Shown here: in pieces, positions 1-5,927 of the stretch
How the letters are laid out: every line of letters starts with the position of its first letter
Numbering within the stretch: the first letter of the stretch is position 1
Assembly (NCBI GenBank): GCA_937925695.1
Contig: CALAMD010000134.1
Span: 1-6,573 of the forward strand
Source: an uncultured Bacillaceae bacterium
Lineage (GTDB): Bacteria; Bacillota; Bacilli; Bacillales; Amphibacillaceae
Reading direction: 5' to 3'
DNA: 6,573 nucleotides
The notes under the pieces: model-generated
What the model was told of the DNA's origin: nothing
Seen by the model: the letters and a program-made list of their open reading frames with translations, nothing else
The model's database searches: none
Position numbers and translations under genes: made by a program

Positions 1-11
1 AAAAGAAAGTG

Positions 12-41
12 TTGAATTCAATGTCTATGCTAACGTATGAT
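12..41 (+). promoter_or_regulatory. Sigma-A-like promoter of the acetyltransferase gene
   Basis: A -35 box TTGAAT (12-17) and a -10 box TATGAT (36-41) are separated by 18 bases. Each box differs from the sigma-A consensus (TTGACA/TATAAT) at one or two positions. Initiation would fall near position 48, about 30 bases before the TTG start and just upstream of the ribosome binding site, so the following gene could be transcribed on its own. Recognised by eye only; start-site mapping would settle it. Confidence 0.5.
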
Positions 42-77
42 AGAAGATAAAATAATCTAGCAAAGAGGTGGCGAATT

Positions 78-1247
78 TTGAGTAACATCAGGAAATTAAC
101 AGAAGCAGATTTTGATGACGTGTTCGCACTGTCACAATTTGCCTTTCAATATAAACTATCCGATGAAGCTTTATTGACACAAAAGGAAGATGCAAGGAGC
201 CATACAATATTTGGTTGGTTGGAAAATGATGAGTTAGCAGGTAAGGTACATATTATTCCTTTCTCATGTTATATCCATGGCGAGGAGATTGACATGGGTG
301 GGATTGCTGCTGTAGCAACATGGCCAGAGTACCGTCGGCAAGGCATTATCAAACAGCTCCTGTATGAATCATTGGTGGAAATGAAAAAACAAGGGCAAGT
401 GATATCATTCTTACATCCTTTTTCATTTGCCTTTTATCGAAAATATGGTTGGGAATATACTTTTAACCAAAAGCATTATAAGGTGCCAATTAAAGATTTT
501 AACAAAGCATGGGGTACTCATGGATATGTTCGTCGGGTTCATGATAACTTACCACTTTTGCAAAAGATTTATCAGACCTATGCGAAGCGTTATAATGGGA
601 TGCTTGCGCGTGATGAACACAGGTGGCGTTATCATGTATTATCTGAAGACCTAATAACAGTTGTTGCTTACAATGAATCTGGGGAAGCAGAAGGCTATCT
701 AATGTTTCAAGTGAAAAATCGACTCTTTACAGTGAAAGAAATCGTCGCAACGACGCTAAACGGCTGGAAGTTACTCCTTGAATTTATTGCGAACCACGAT
801 TCTATGGTTGAGGAAGTAAAAATGATCGTTCCGGAAAATGATCAGCTATCTTTATTATTAGATAATCCGCGCTTTGAGCAACGAATTTATCCATATTTTA
901 TGGCTCGTATTGTTGATGTTCCAACATTTCTAGAGGCTTATCCTTTTCAAGGACATGGTGAGGTGCTCGAACTGTCATTAGCCATTCAAGATGACTTTTT
1001 TCCTGAGAATAGTGGTATCTATCAGCTATCCTGCAATGGTGGAAACGTAAATATTACTCGGTCTAAAATGACTGAGACGCAAGGTGATATTCACTGCTCG
1101 ATTCAACAGTTAACATCGATGTTAATTGGTTTTAAACGTCCACTTGAATTGTATGAGCTTGGGCTTATTACCGGGAAACGAACCAAAATTGAACAGTTAG
1201 AACGGATTGTGCCAAACAAGCAAACGTATCTGATGGACTTTTTCTAA
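78..1247 (+). CDS. Eis-family GNAT N-acetyltransferase
   Basis: Cytoplasmic protein of 389 residues that should transfer an acetyl group from acetyl-CoA to an amine; the substrate cannot be read from sequence. Eis-family enzymes are known for multi-site acetylation of aminoglycosides and some proteins, and have an N-terminal GNAT domain, a second degenerate GNAT domain and a C-terminal SCP2-like domain. All three can be traced here: residues about 3-135 with the acetyl-CoA loop R86-R87-Q88-G89-I90, a middle part of about 140-275 with R182-W183, and an SCP2-like part from about 278 to the end. Y120 in the FYRKYGW segment fits the family's catalytic tyrosine, and the chain ends in phenylalanine, whose carboxylate is proposed as catalytic base in Eis. 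Length is usual for the family (about 400). The TTG start is supported by AAAGAGGTGG at 62-71, six bases upstream. The gene has its own promoter and terminator. The family call is firm; a drug-resistance role is not implied. Confidence 0.87.
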   Translation: MSNIRKLTEADFDDVFALSQFAFQYKLSDEALLTQKEDARSHTIFGWLENDELAGKVHIIPFSCYIHGEEIDMGGIAAVATWPEYRRQGIIKQLLYESLVEMKKQGQVISFLHPFSFAFYRKYGWEYTFNQKHYKVPIKDFNKAWGTHGYVRRVHDNLPLLQKIYQTYAKRYNGMLARDEHRWRYHVLSEDLITVVAYNESGEAEGYLMFQVKNRLFTVKEIVATTLNGWKLLLEFIANHDSMVEEVKMIVPENDQLSLLLDNPRFEQRIYPYFMARIVDVPTFLEAYPFQGHGEVLELSLAIQDDFFPENSGIYQLSCNGGNVNITRSKMTETQGDIHCSIQQLTSMLIGFKRPLELYELGLITGKRTKIEQLERIVPNKQTYLMDFF

Positions 1248-1292
1248 GTTGCAAAAAGAATAATTATATTGATAAGCCAAGATTTACCTGTT

Positions 1293-1320
1293 GCCATTGA
1301 CTGATGTTCAATGGCTTTTT
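1293..1320 (+). terminator. Rho-independent terminator after the acetyltransferase gene
   Basis: A perfect 8-bp stem, GCCATTGA (1293-1300) with TCAATGGC (1308-1315), encloses a 7-base loop and runs directly into TTTTT. It lies 45 bases after the acetyltransferase stop codon and upstream of the cwlD promoter, so it should separate the two transcription units. Confidence 0.8.
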
Positions 1321-1347
1321 AAATTTGAATTGTTAACGAGGATATAG

Positions 1348-1376
1348 GCATATTCTCAGATCTTGTCCCATAAAAT
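1348..1376 (+). promoter_or_regulatory. Sigma-E-like promoter of cwlD
   Basis: GCATATT (1348-1354) and CATAAAAT (1369-1376) are exactly 14 bases apart. The mother-cell sigma-E consensus is roughly KMATATT, 14-15 bases, CATACAAT, so the -35 box matches fully and the -10 box at seven of eight positions. Initiation would be near 1383, about 28 bases before the cwlD start. B. subtilis cwlD is known to be expressed from sporulation sigma factors, sigma-E among them, which fits. Sigma-K recognises a similar -10 and cannot be excluded. Confidence 0.6.
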
Positions 1377-1410
1377 GATGTGAAGAAGCATCATAAGGGG
1401 CGATTATTGT

Positions 1411-2127
1411 ATGAACCGTTTAGGCAAGATTACTATGTGGTTTCTCGGATTAGGAATTCTCATTTTTCTCATTCAGTTACCGATTCAACATGCGAACAAA
1501 ACTTGGGAAAGCTGGTCGTTACCATTGGCAGGGAAAACAATCGTTATCGATCCTGGACACGGTGGTCCTGATGGGGGAGCAGTTGGCCGCGATCAGACCC
1601 AAGAAAAAGACATTGCATTAGATGTAGCAAAAAAACTACGTAGTTATTTAGAGCAAGCTGGTGGACTGATCTATTTAACGAGAGAAGAAGATACCGACCT
1701 TGCCGATCCCGATACTAGTGGTTTATCAAGGCGAAAGTCTGAAGATATTCGTAATCGACTTGATTTTATTCATGACAAACAAGCTGATTTGTTTGTGACG
1801 ATTCATTTAAATGCCATACCTTCACCACGTTGGCGGGGTGCACAAACATTTTATTATCCTGAGTTTGATGAAAGCAGGCATCTAGCCAAAATGATCCAAG
1901 CCGAACTTGTCCGAAACCTAGAAAATACGGACAGGGCAGCCCTTGCAATCAATGGAATTTATCTATTAAAGTATGCTGAAATTCCCGGTGCACTTGTTGA
2001 AATTGGATTTTTATCAAATGAAGAAGAACGTGAATTGCTTAAACAGGATGAATACCAGGAACAAGTGGCTGGCAGTATTTATCTCGGTATTTTGCGATAT
2101 TTTACAGAAGATATGACAGATGATTAG
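1411..2127 (+). CDS. cwlD: Spore cortex N-acetylmuramoyl-L-alanine amidase CwlD
   Basis: Zinc amidase of the Amidase_3 family (238 residues) that removes stem peptides from muramic acid during spore cortex synthesis. A deacetylase (PdaA) then allows formation of muramic-delta-lactam, the mark recognised by germination-specific lytic enzymes. A hydrophobic segment at about residues 8-24 acts as signal or membrane anchor, placing the domain outside the mother-cell membrane, next to the cortex. The catalytic domain covers about 43-230. Zinc ligands are visible as H50 in DPGHGG, E65 in the QEKDIAL segment and H132 in TIHLNA, and E197 in VEIGF is the expected catalytic glutamate, so the enzyme should be active. 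The ATG start has AAGGGG at 1395-1400 with ten bases of spacing. Length is close to B. subtilis CwlD. A sigma-E-like promoter lies just upstream. No clear terminator follows, so some read-through into salA is possible. Confidence 0.95.
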   Translation: MNRLGKITMWFLGLGILIFLIQLPIQHANKTWESWSLPLAGKTIVIDPGHGGPDGGAVGRDQTQEKDIALDVAKKLRSYLEQAGGLIYLTREEDTDLADPDTSGLSRRKSEDIRNRLDFIHDKQADLFVTIHLNAIPSPRWRGAQTFYYPEFDESRHLAKMIQAELVRNLENTDRAALAINGIYLLKYAEIPGALVEIGFLSNEEERELLKQDEYQEQVAGSIYLGILRYFTEDMTDD

Positions 2128-2170
2128 AAGGACCTTGGTTAAATTGTAATTGACTGATCATTCAAATCAC

Positions 2171-2198
2171 TTAGATATATTTTGATTTATGTTATACT
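2171..2198 (+). promoter_or_regulatory. Candidate sigma-A promoter of salA (extended -10)
   Basis: TATACT at 2193-2198 is preceded by TG plus one base, giving an extended -10 element. The -35 partner is weak: TTAGAT at 2171-2176, 16 bases upstream. Extended -10 promoters tolerate a poor -35. Initiation would fall near 2205, about 30 bases before the GTG start. A better -35 hexamer, TTGACT at 2150-2155, is too far from this -10 but could use a poor -10 around 2172-2178. Confidence 0.45.
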
Positions 2199-2235
2199 AG
2201 CCTTAACGTAATAAGCTTGAAGGGGATGGTGGCTA

Positions 2236-3300
2236 GTGCTAACTAAGGAAAAAGTGATTGAATTAATCGGTCAAGTAAAAGACCCTTTTTTACATAGAAC
2301 ATTGGAAGAGACAGATGGGATTTTAGAGGTAAGGATTAGAGAAGAGAGAAACCATGTGAGCGTTAAGCTGGCAATTGGTAAGCCAAATACAGCTGAACAA
2401 ATGCAACTGCAGCAAGAAATTGTTGGGATTTTAAAGAAAAATGGTGCCACAACAGTTGGTCTACGGTTTGCCCAATTACCTGAAGAGACAATTCGTAAAT
2501 TCCAACCGACTGCTGAGCAAGGTGAAGCAACGATCTTAGATAGAAAAGACCAACCTCATTATGTTACGATTGCTAGTGGTAAAGGTGGGGTAGGTAAATC
2601 CACAGTTACGGTCAACCTCGCGATCGCATTAAGTAGGCTCGGGAAAAAAGTTGGAATTATAGATGCTGATATTTATGGTTTTAGTGTGCCTGATATGATG
2701 GGCATTGAAGAGCGTCCAGTTGTTCGTAATGAAAAAATCATTCCAGTTGATCGCTTTGGTGTGAAAGTGATTTCGATGGGCTTTTTCGTTGAGGATAATT
2801 CACCGATTATTTGGCGTGGCCCAATGCTTGGTAAGATGCTGAATAGCTTTTTTAAGGAAGTCGAGTGGGACGATTTAGATTATTTATTACTTGACTTACC
2901 ACCGGGAACAGGTGATATGGCGTTAAATGTTCATGATTTATTGCCAAAGTGCCATGAAATTATCGTCACGACCCCACATCCAACGGCAGCCTTTGTTGCA
3001 GCCCGTGCTGGACAACTTGCTTTGAAGACGGATCATGAAATCTTAGGTGTTATTGAAAATATGGCATATTTTGAAAGCGAAAAAACCGGCGAAAAGGAAT
3101 ATGTCTTTGGCCGTGGTGGTGGTGAAAAGTTAGCGGAAGTGTTAGATACAGAAGTGCTTGGACAAATTCCATTACAACAACCTTATGAAGAGGAAGATAT
3201 TTTTGCACCTTCTGTTTATCAAGAACATCATCCGATCGGTAAAGAGTATCGACGGATTGCTGAAAAAGTAATAACAACAATTGAATCAAAAGAGAATTAA
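2236..3300 (+). CDS. salA: Mrp/NBP35-family P-loop ATPase SalA
   Basis: Cytoplasmic 354-residue ATPase of the Mrp/ApbC/NBP35 group. In B. subtilis the gene at this position is salA (ybaL), whose product represses scoC and so raises extracellular protease production; relatives carry iron-sulphur clusters. Residues about 1-90 form the MIP18/DUF59-type domain and about 105-350 the ATPase domain. Seen directly: the deviant Walker A GKGGVGKS (115-122) with the signature lysine K116, DADIYG at 143-148, and Walker B DLPPGTGD at 220-227. The C-terminal CxxC that binds the cluster in ApbC/NBP35 is absent; the corresponding stretch after ENMAYF (275-279) has no cysteine. I recall the same for B. subtilis SalA, so this favours SalA over a cluster carrier. 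Y328 may match the tyrosine phosphorylated by PtkA in B. subtilis. The GTG start gives the normal family N terminus; the purine-rich 2221-2232 serves as ribosome binding site. Confidence 0.9.
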   Translation: MLTKEKVIELIGQVKDPFLHRTLEETDGILEVRIREERNHVSVKLAIGKPNTAEQMQLQQEIVGILKKNGATTVGLRFAQLPEETIRKFQPTAEQGEATILDRKDQPHYVTIASGKGGVGKSTVTVNLAIALSRLGKKVGIIDADIYGFSVPDMMGIEERPVVRNEKIIPVDRFGVKVISMGFFVEDNSPIIWRGPMLGKMLNSFFKEVEWDDLDYLLLDLPPGTGDMALNVHDLLPKCHEIIVTTPHPTAAFVAARAGQLALKTDHEILGVIENMAYFESEKTGEKEYVFGRGGGEKLAEVLDTEVLGQIPLQQPYEEEDIFAPSVYQEHHPIGKEYRRIAEKVITTIESKEN

Positions 3301-3339
3301 ACGTAAAAGAGGTGGCAAAGGTCGCCTCTTTTACGTTTA
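3298..3339. terminator. Shared bidirectional terminator of salA and gerD
   Basis: A long hairpin sits between the convergent genes. The left arm is 3298-3314 and the right arm 3323-3339, 17 pairs including one T-G wobble, around an 8-base loop. The left end of the stem is the TAA stop codon of salA, and the right end lies next to the gerD stop codon. The lower stem is A/T-rich on both sides, giving U-rich RNA 3' of the GC-rich upper stem in either direction, so one element can end both transcripts. Confidence 0.8.
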
Positions 3340-3972
3340 TTAAGAACCTCCATCGCCTGATCCTTCGCCGGAGCTACCGCCTTCTTGTTTTCCGCCTTCA
3401 CCACCTCCGCCAGATTGGGATTTTTGCTGTTCTTCAGCTGCTTTCAGCAATATTTCAGACATTTTTGACTGGAACAAAGGTGTTTCTAATGTTTGTTGAA
3501 CAACTTCTTCTAGATGAGAACGAAATTGTTGGCTTTTCATCAGCGAAAGCATTTGTTCGTTTATTTCAGGGTTTTGTAGCAGATCCATCATCTGTTTTTG
3601 GAACTCAGCGTCATTCATTAGTTTCTTCATTAATTTTTCTTGCTCATCGGATATGGATTTAGCAAAATCCTCGACGAATGACGGATCACTGAAAAGTTTT
3701 TTCCACATTTCAGTCCCTTTTTCAGATCCGAGCATCTCGTTAATGGAGCTTTTGACGACGTCAGACTCAATGACAAGTTGTTGCTTCATTTCTTCCTCGG
3801 TCATTAATTCCCGCAAGGTTTTTTTGCCGTCTTCGGTTTGTAATATATCAACGACCATTTTTTTCGTTGTTTCATAATTACCATCTTGCTTCGCATTATT
3901 GTCACTGCCACCACAAGCATTTAACAACATCATTACAAAAATAATAACAAAAACAAATTGAATCCGTTTCAT
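3340..3972 (-). CDS. gerD: Spore germination lipoprotein GerD
   Basis: Lipoprotein of 210 residues on the outer face of the spore inner membrane, needed to cluster nutrient germinant receptors and for fast germination. The signal peptide is residues 1-19, with a hydrophobic core at about 6-17 and lipobox L17-N18-A19-C20; C20 would be the lipidated N terminus. Residues about 35-182 are almost entirely helix-forming, with repeated helical units beginning near 96, 121, 135, 148 and 164, in keeping with the rope-like trimer described for GerD. Residues 185-210 are a glycine/serine-rich tail, so the protein is somewhat longer than B. subtilis GerD (about 185). I chose the ATG at 3972 over the in-frame ATG at 3990 because AAGGAGGT (complement of 3979-3986) lies six bases before it and the lipoprotein signal starts there. 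The gene is convergent with salA and divergent from kbaA, as in B. subtilis. Confidence 0.92.
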   Translation of the reverse strand: MKRIQFVFVIIFVMMLLNACGGSDNNAKQDGNYETTKKMVVDILQTEDGKKTLRELMTEEEMKQQLVIESDVVKSSINEMLGSEKGTEMWKKLFSDPSFVEDFAKSISDEQEKLMKKLMNDAEFQKQMMDLLQNPEINEQMLSLMKSQQFRSHLEEVVQQTLETPLFQSKMSEILLKAAEEQQKSQSGGGGEGGKQEGGSSGEGSGDGGS

Positions 3973-3993
3973 CCAGATACCTCCTTCCATTTT

Positions 3994-4024
3994 TAATATG
4001 ACAGAAGGGCGGGAAAATTATGCA
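3994..4024 (-). promoter_or_regulatory. Sigma-G-like forespore promoter of gerD
   Basis: On the minus strand TGCATA (complement of 4019-4024) and CATATTA (complement of 3994-4000) are 18 bases apart. Forespore sigma-G promoters have roughly TGAATA/TGCATA, 17-18 bases, CATACTA, so both boxes and the spacing fit. gerD is known as a sigma-G gene in B. subtilis. The -10 box ends only seven bases before the ribosome binding site, predicting a leader of about 15-20 bases. Sigma-F recognises similar sites. Confidence 0.55.
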
Positions 4025-4074
4025 CATTATTAAGGAAAAAGAGTTGTTTGTGGTAGTATAGCTTTAACAAGTAA

Positions 4075-4104
4075 ATGACTTACTGCAAATAGGTAATTGA
4101 TAAT
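4075..4104 (+). promoter_or_regulatory. Weak candidate sigma-A promoter of kbaA
   Basis: ATGACT (4075-4080) and GATAAT (4099-4104) are 18 bases apart in the gerD-kbaA divergent region. Each hexamer departs from the sigma-A consensus at one or two positions. Initiation would be near 4111, about 30 bases before the TTG start. The region is AT-rich and offers other possible -10 boxes, so this is only the best of several. Confidence 0.3.
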
Positions 4105-4140
4105 ATTTTACAGCGGAGAGAAGTGTAGGGGGGAATTCGC

Positions 4141-4794
4141 TTGAATATTCGTAAATGGTTAGGACTATTTTTCAAAACATTGATTTTAGGTGGTCTTGTT
4201 TGTTTGGTGACAAGTTTCATTGTCAGCGGTGGCGATTATCTAGATTCGATTCAAGCTAGTGAATGGCTAAATTTAATCGGTTTGCTTCTTTGGTATATGA
4301 TCTATGGTTTTCTATTTAGTGTTATCAGTCAAACTGGTTTCTTTGCCTATATGTTTATCAATCAATTTGGTTTAAGCTTGTTCCGTTCATTTTGGCCAAC
4401 GACTCAATTATTAATCGTCGGATTTGTTGTCTTCGATTTGATTTACTTCCCTTATATTGGGGCCGATGGGGAAATAGCTTTATATATCTTCATCTTAATT
4501 TCATTTGCTATACTCATTTATAGTATTCTGATTGCTTATGTTAAGGCAAAACAAACCCATAAAAGAGCATTTGTCCCAGCGCTATTCTTTATGGTTGTGC
4601 TAACGGCTATTGAATGGGTTCCAGGCCTAAGAACAGGTGAAGTTGATCATGCGACTTTAATGATTATTACATTGCTGGCATGTAATACATATCAATTGCT
4701 AAAGTTACATCATTTAACGGCAACCGATGATGAGAAAAAACAAGCACCTCGGTCTAAAAGTCCAAACAACATGGATGTAGCCAAGAGTAATTAA
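4141..4794 (+). CDS. kbaA: KinB-signalling pathway activator KbaA
   Basis: Integral membrane protein of 217 residues. In B. subtilis, KbaA is required for the KinB histidine kinase to feed phosphate into the sporulation phosphorelay; the mechanism is not settled. The sequence is strongly hydrophobic, with membrane segments at about 8-29, 43-63, 66-81, 87-106, 111-134, 144-162 and 168-186, so six or seven spans; the family is usually drawn with six. The N terminus has the positive-charge pattern of a cytoplasmic start, and the last 30 residues are polar and charged. The TTG start is supported by AGGGGGG at 4127-4133 with seven bases of spacing. Identification rests on the hydrophobic pattern, size (B. 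subtilis about 200) and position between gerD and pdaB with conserved orientations. No catalytic motif is visible. Confidence 0.85.
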   Translation: MNIRKWLGLFFKTLILGGLVCLVTSFIVSGGDYLDSIQASEWLNLIGLLLWYMIYGFLFSVISQTGFFAYMFINQFGLSLFRSFWPTTQLLIVGFVVFDLIYFPYIGADGEIALYIFILISFAILIYSILIAYVKAKQTHKRAFVPALFFMVVLTAIEWVPGLRTGEVDHATLMIITLLACNTYQLLKLHHLTATDDEKKQAPRSKSPNNMDVAKSN

Positions 4795-4815
4795 ATGCAT
4801 AGAAAATAAAAAGGG

Positions 4816-4887
4816 AAAACTCTAGTGATTTTTTAGCTCTATTGTGTCTTTCGTCCAGATGAGCTTAAAAATCATTAGAGTTTTTTT
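4816..4887. terminator. Long imperfect hairpin between kbaA and pdaB
   Basis: Arms 4816-4839 and 4861-4884 pair over 24 positions with one G-T wobble and one T-T mismatch, around a 21-base loop. On the plus strand the right arm ends in seven T residues (4881-4887), the last two of which belong to the pdaB stop codon region. On the minus strand the left arm runs into T-rich RNA. It therefore looks like a shared terminator for two convergent genes, although the loop is much larger than in typical intrinsic terminators. Confidence 0.7.
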
Positions 4888-5644
4888 ATTGTACTAATTC
4901 TGATTCCGAATGGACTTGAGAGATGAGTTCTGAAATCGTCACGAATTCAAAACCTTTATTTTTCAAACCAGGAAGGATTGTTTTTAAAGCATTTGCCGTT
5001 TGCTTGGCAGCATCTGAAGCATGTAACAAAATAATGTCACCGTTAGATGTTTCTTTCATCACTTGGTCAACAATTATTTGAGTGCCAGGATTTTCCCAAT
5101 CGTGTGGATCGACATTCCAATGAACAACCTCATATCCTTGTTCTTTGGCAAGATCAATAATTTCTTCATTAAAATGACCACTTGGTGTCCTCAATAATTT
5201 TATTTGGTCATAACCTAATTTGTTGAAGATGTTTTGAGCATGATACAAATCTTTTTGTACTTCAGATAATTCTTGCTTTAAATAACTTTTATAACGATAC
5301 CCCATCATCCCTAATTCGTGTTTGTTCTCAGATATTTTTTCAAGTATGTTAGGATGCCTTTCTGCCCATTCCCCACTTACGAAAAAAGTAGCTTGTACAT
5401 CATGGTGTGCAAGTTCTTCTAAAATGGGATGGACTCTTTCATCGCCCCAGCTGATATTAAATGTAATAGCGATATTGTTTTCATTTGGATTTCCTTTGAC
5501 GAGTGCTGTTGTTTGTTCTTTAGATGAGAATATCGAAAATGCGCCAAATTGATCCAACCAAATTAGGATGGCAGTAAATAAGGCTAACGCAATAACAACA
5601 AGCCATCGTTTCCAGTTGCTTATTTTCCATACATAGAAGTGCAT
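4886..5644 (-). CDS. pdaB: Sporulation protein PdaB, polysaccharide-deacetylase (NodB) fold
   Basis: Membrane-anchored 252-residue protein; in B. subtilis the orthologue (ybaN) is required to keep spores intact late in sporulation. A basic N terminus and a hydrophobic span at about 14-31 form the anchor; the NodB domain runs from about 58 to 242. Family motifs are partly lost. Motif 1, normally TFDDG, reads T61-F62-N63 then ISWGDE. Motif 2, normally H-S/T-x-x-H, reads HELGMMGY (109-116), without the second histidine. Motif 3 (R152, P154, G156), DPHDW (179-183) and LLHAS (206-210) remain. The usual Asp-His-His metal site therefore appears absent, and deacetylase activity is doubtful. I recall that the B. 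anthracis homologue's crystal structure also lacked the metal. ATG at 5644 is preferred over the GTG at 5650, because AAGGGGG (complement of 5653-5659) is eight bases from the ATG but only two from the GTG. Confidence 0.9.
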   Translation of the reverse strand: MHFYVWKISNWKRWLVVIALALFTAILIWLDQFGAFSIFSSKEQTTALVKGNPNENNIAITFNISWGDERVHPILEELAHHDVQATFFVSGEWAERHPNILEKISENKHELGMMGYRYKSYLKQELSEVQKDLYHAQNIFNKLGYDQIKLLRTPSGHFNEEIIDLAKEQGYEVVHWNVDPHDWENPGTQIIVDQVMKETSNGDIILLHASDAAKQTANALKTILPGLKNKGFEFVTISELISQVHSESELVQ

Positions 5645-5680
5645 TGACACGACCCCCTTACATGCCTCGTTATTACTTTA

Positions 5681-5709
5681 TGTCTATGAGAAGAATGGAA
5701 TAAATATGT
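5681..5709 (-). promoter_or_regulatory. Sigma-E-like promoter of pdaB
   Basis: On the minus strand ACATATT (complement of 5703-5709) and CATAGACA (complement of 5681-5688) are 14 bases apart. The -35 box and spacing fit the sigma-E consensus; the -10 box keeps CATA but departs at two later positions. Initiation would be about 30 bases before the ATG. pdaB is known as a mother-cell sigma-E gene in B. subtilis, which supports the call. Confidence 0.45.
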
Positions 5710-5854
5710 ACAAGCTAACAGAATTTTTATATCACAAAATTTTTACAAAACTATGGCGTATTAGCGAAATAACCATTTTAACGTTGATAATGATGCATAT
5801 TTGTTGGTAAACAGGGAATTATTAAATTAGCCAATATCTCGAATTAGCACATCC

Positions 5855-5886
5855 TTTACAATATAGAAACGCGAACAAACTATATA
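5855..5886 (+). promoter_or_regulatory. Tentative promoter of the 77-residue protein gene
   Basis: TTTACA (5855-5860) and TATATA (5881-5886) are 20 bases apart, or 18 if ACTATA (5879-5884) is taken as the -10 box. Spacing or box quality is therefore imperfect. A transcript starting near 5893 would have a leader of about 35 bases. The rest of the 283-base divergent region between pdaB and this gene shows only AT-rich sequence and the pdaB promoter. Confidence 0.25.
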
Positions 5887-5927
5887 TAGAAGCTAATCAT
5901 ATGACAACACATTTAGGAGTGGTTTAC

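Noticed and set aside
1380..1571. 63-codon open frame overlapping the start of cwlD in another frame
   Set aside because: cwlD carries the full set of amidase motifs in its own frame. This frame has no ribosome binding site of its own and no domain.
2150..2178. TTGACT-based promoter upstream of salA
   Set aside because: The -35 box is good, but at 16-17 bases only TAGATA/AGATAT is available as -10. The extended -10 at 2190-2198 is the better element, so this is mentioned only as an alternative.
3312..3662. 116-codon open frame on the plus strand opposite gerD
   Set aside because: It lies wholly antisense to the well-supported gerD and begins inside the terminator hairpin. Its product shows no domain, and it arises from the complementary bias of a helical, Lys/Glu/Leu-rich gene.
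3653..3877. 74-codon plus-strand open frame inside gerD
   Set aside because: Antisense shadow of gerD with no ribosome binding site and no recognisable product.
3973..3990. Upstream ATG as start of gerD
   Set aside because: The AAGGAGGT ribosome binding site lies between this ATG and the next, and the lipoprotein signal peptide begins at the later one.
5322..5552. 76-codon plus-strand open frame opposite pdaB
   Set aside because: Antisense to the NodB domain of pdaB, with no initiation signal.
5645..5650. GTG as start codon of pdaB
   Set aside because: It lies only two bases from the AAGGGGG ribosome binding site, whereas the ATG two codons later is at the usual eight-base distance.
5901..5927. 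Upstream in-frame ATG for the 77-residue protein
   Set aside because: There is no Shine-Dalgarno sequence before it, while AGGAG is correctly placed before the ATG at 5928. The nine extra residues would span the ribosome binding site.
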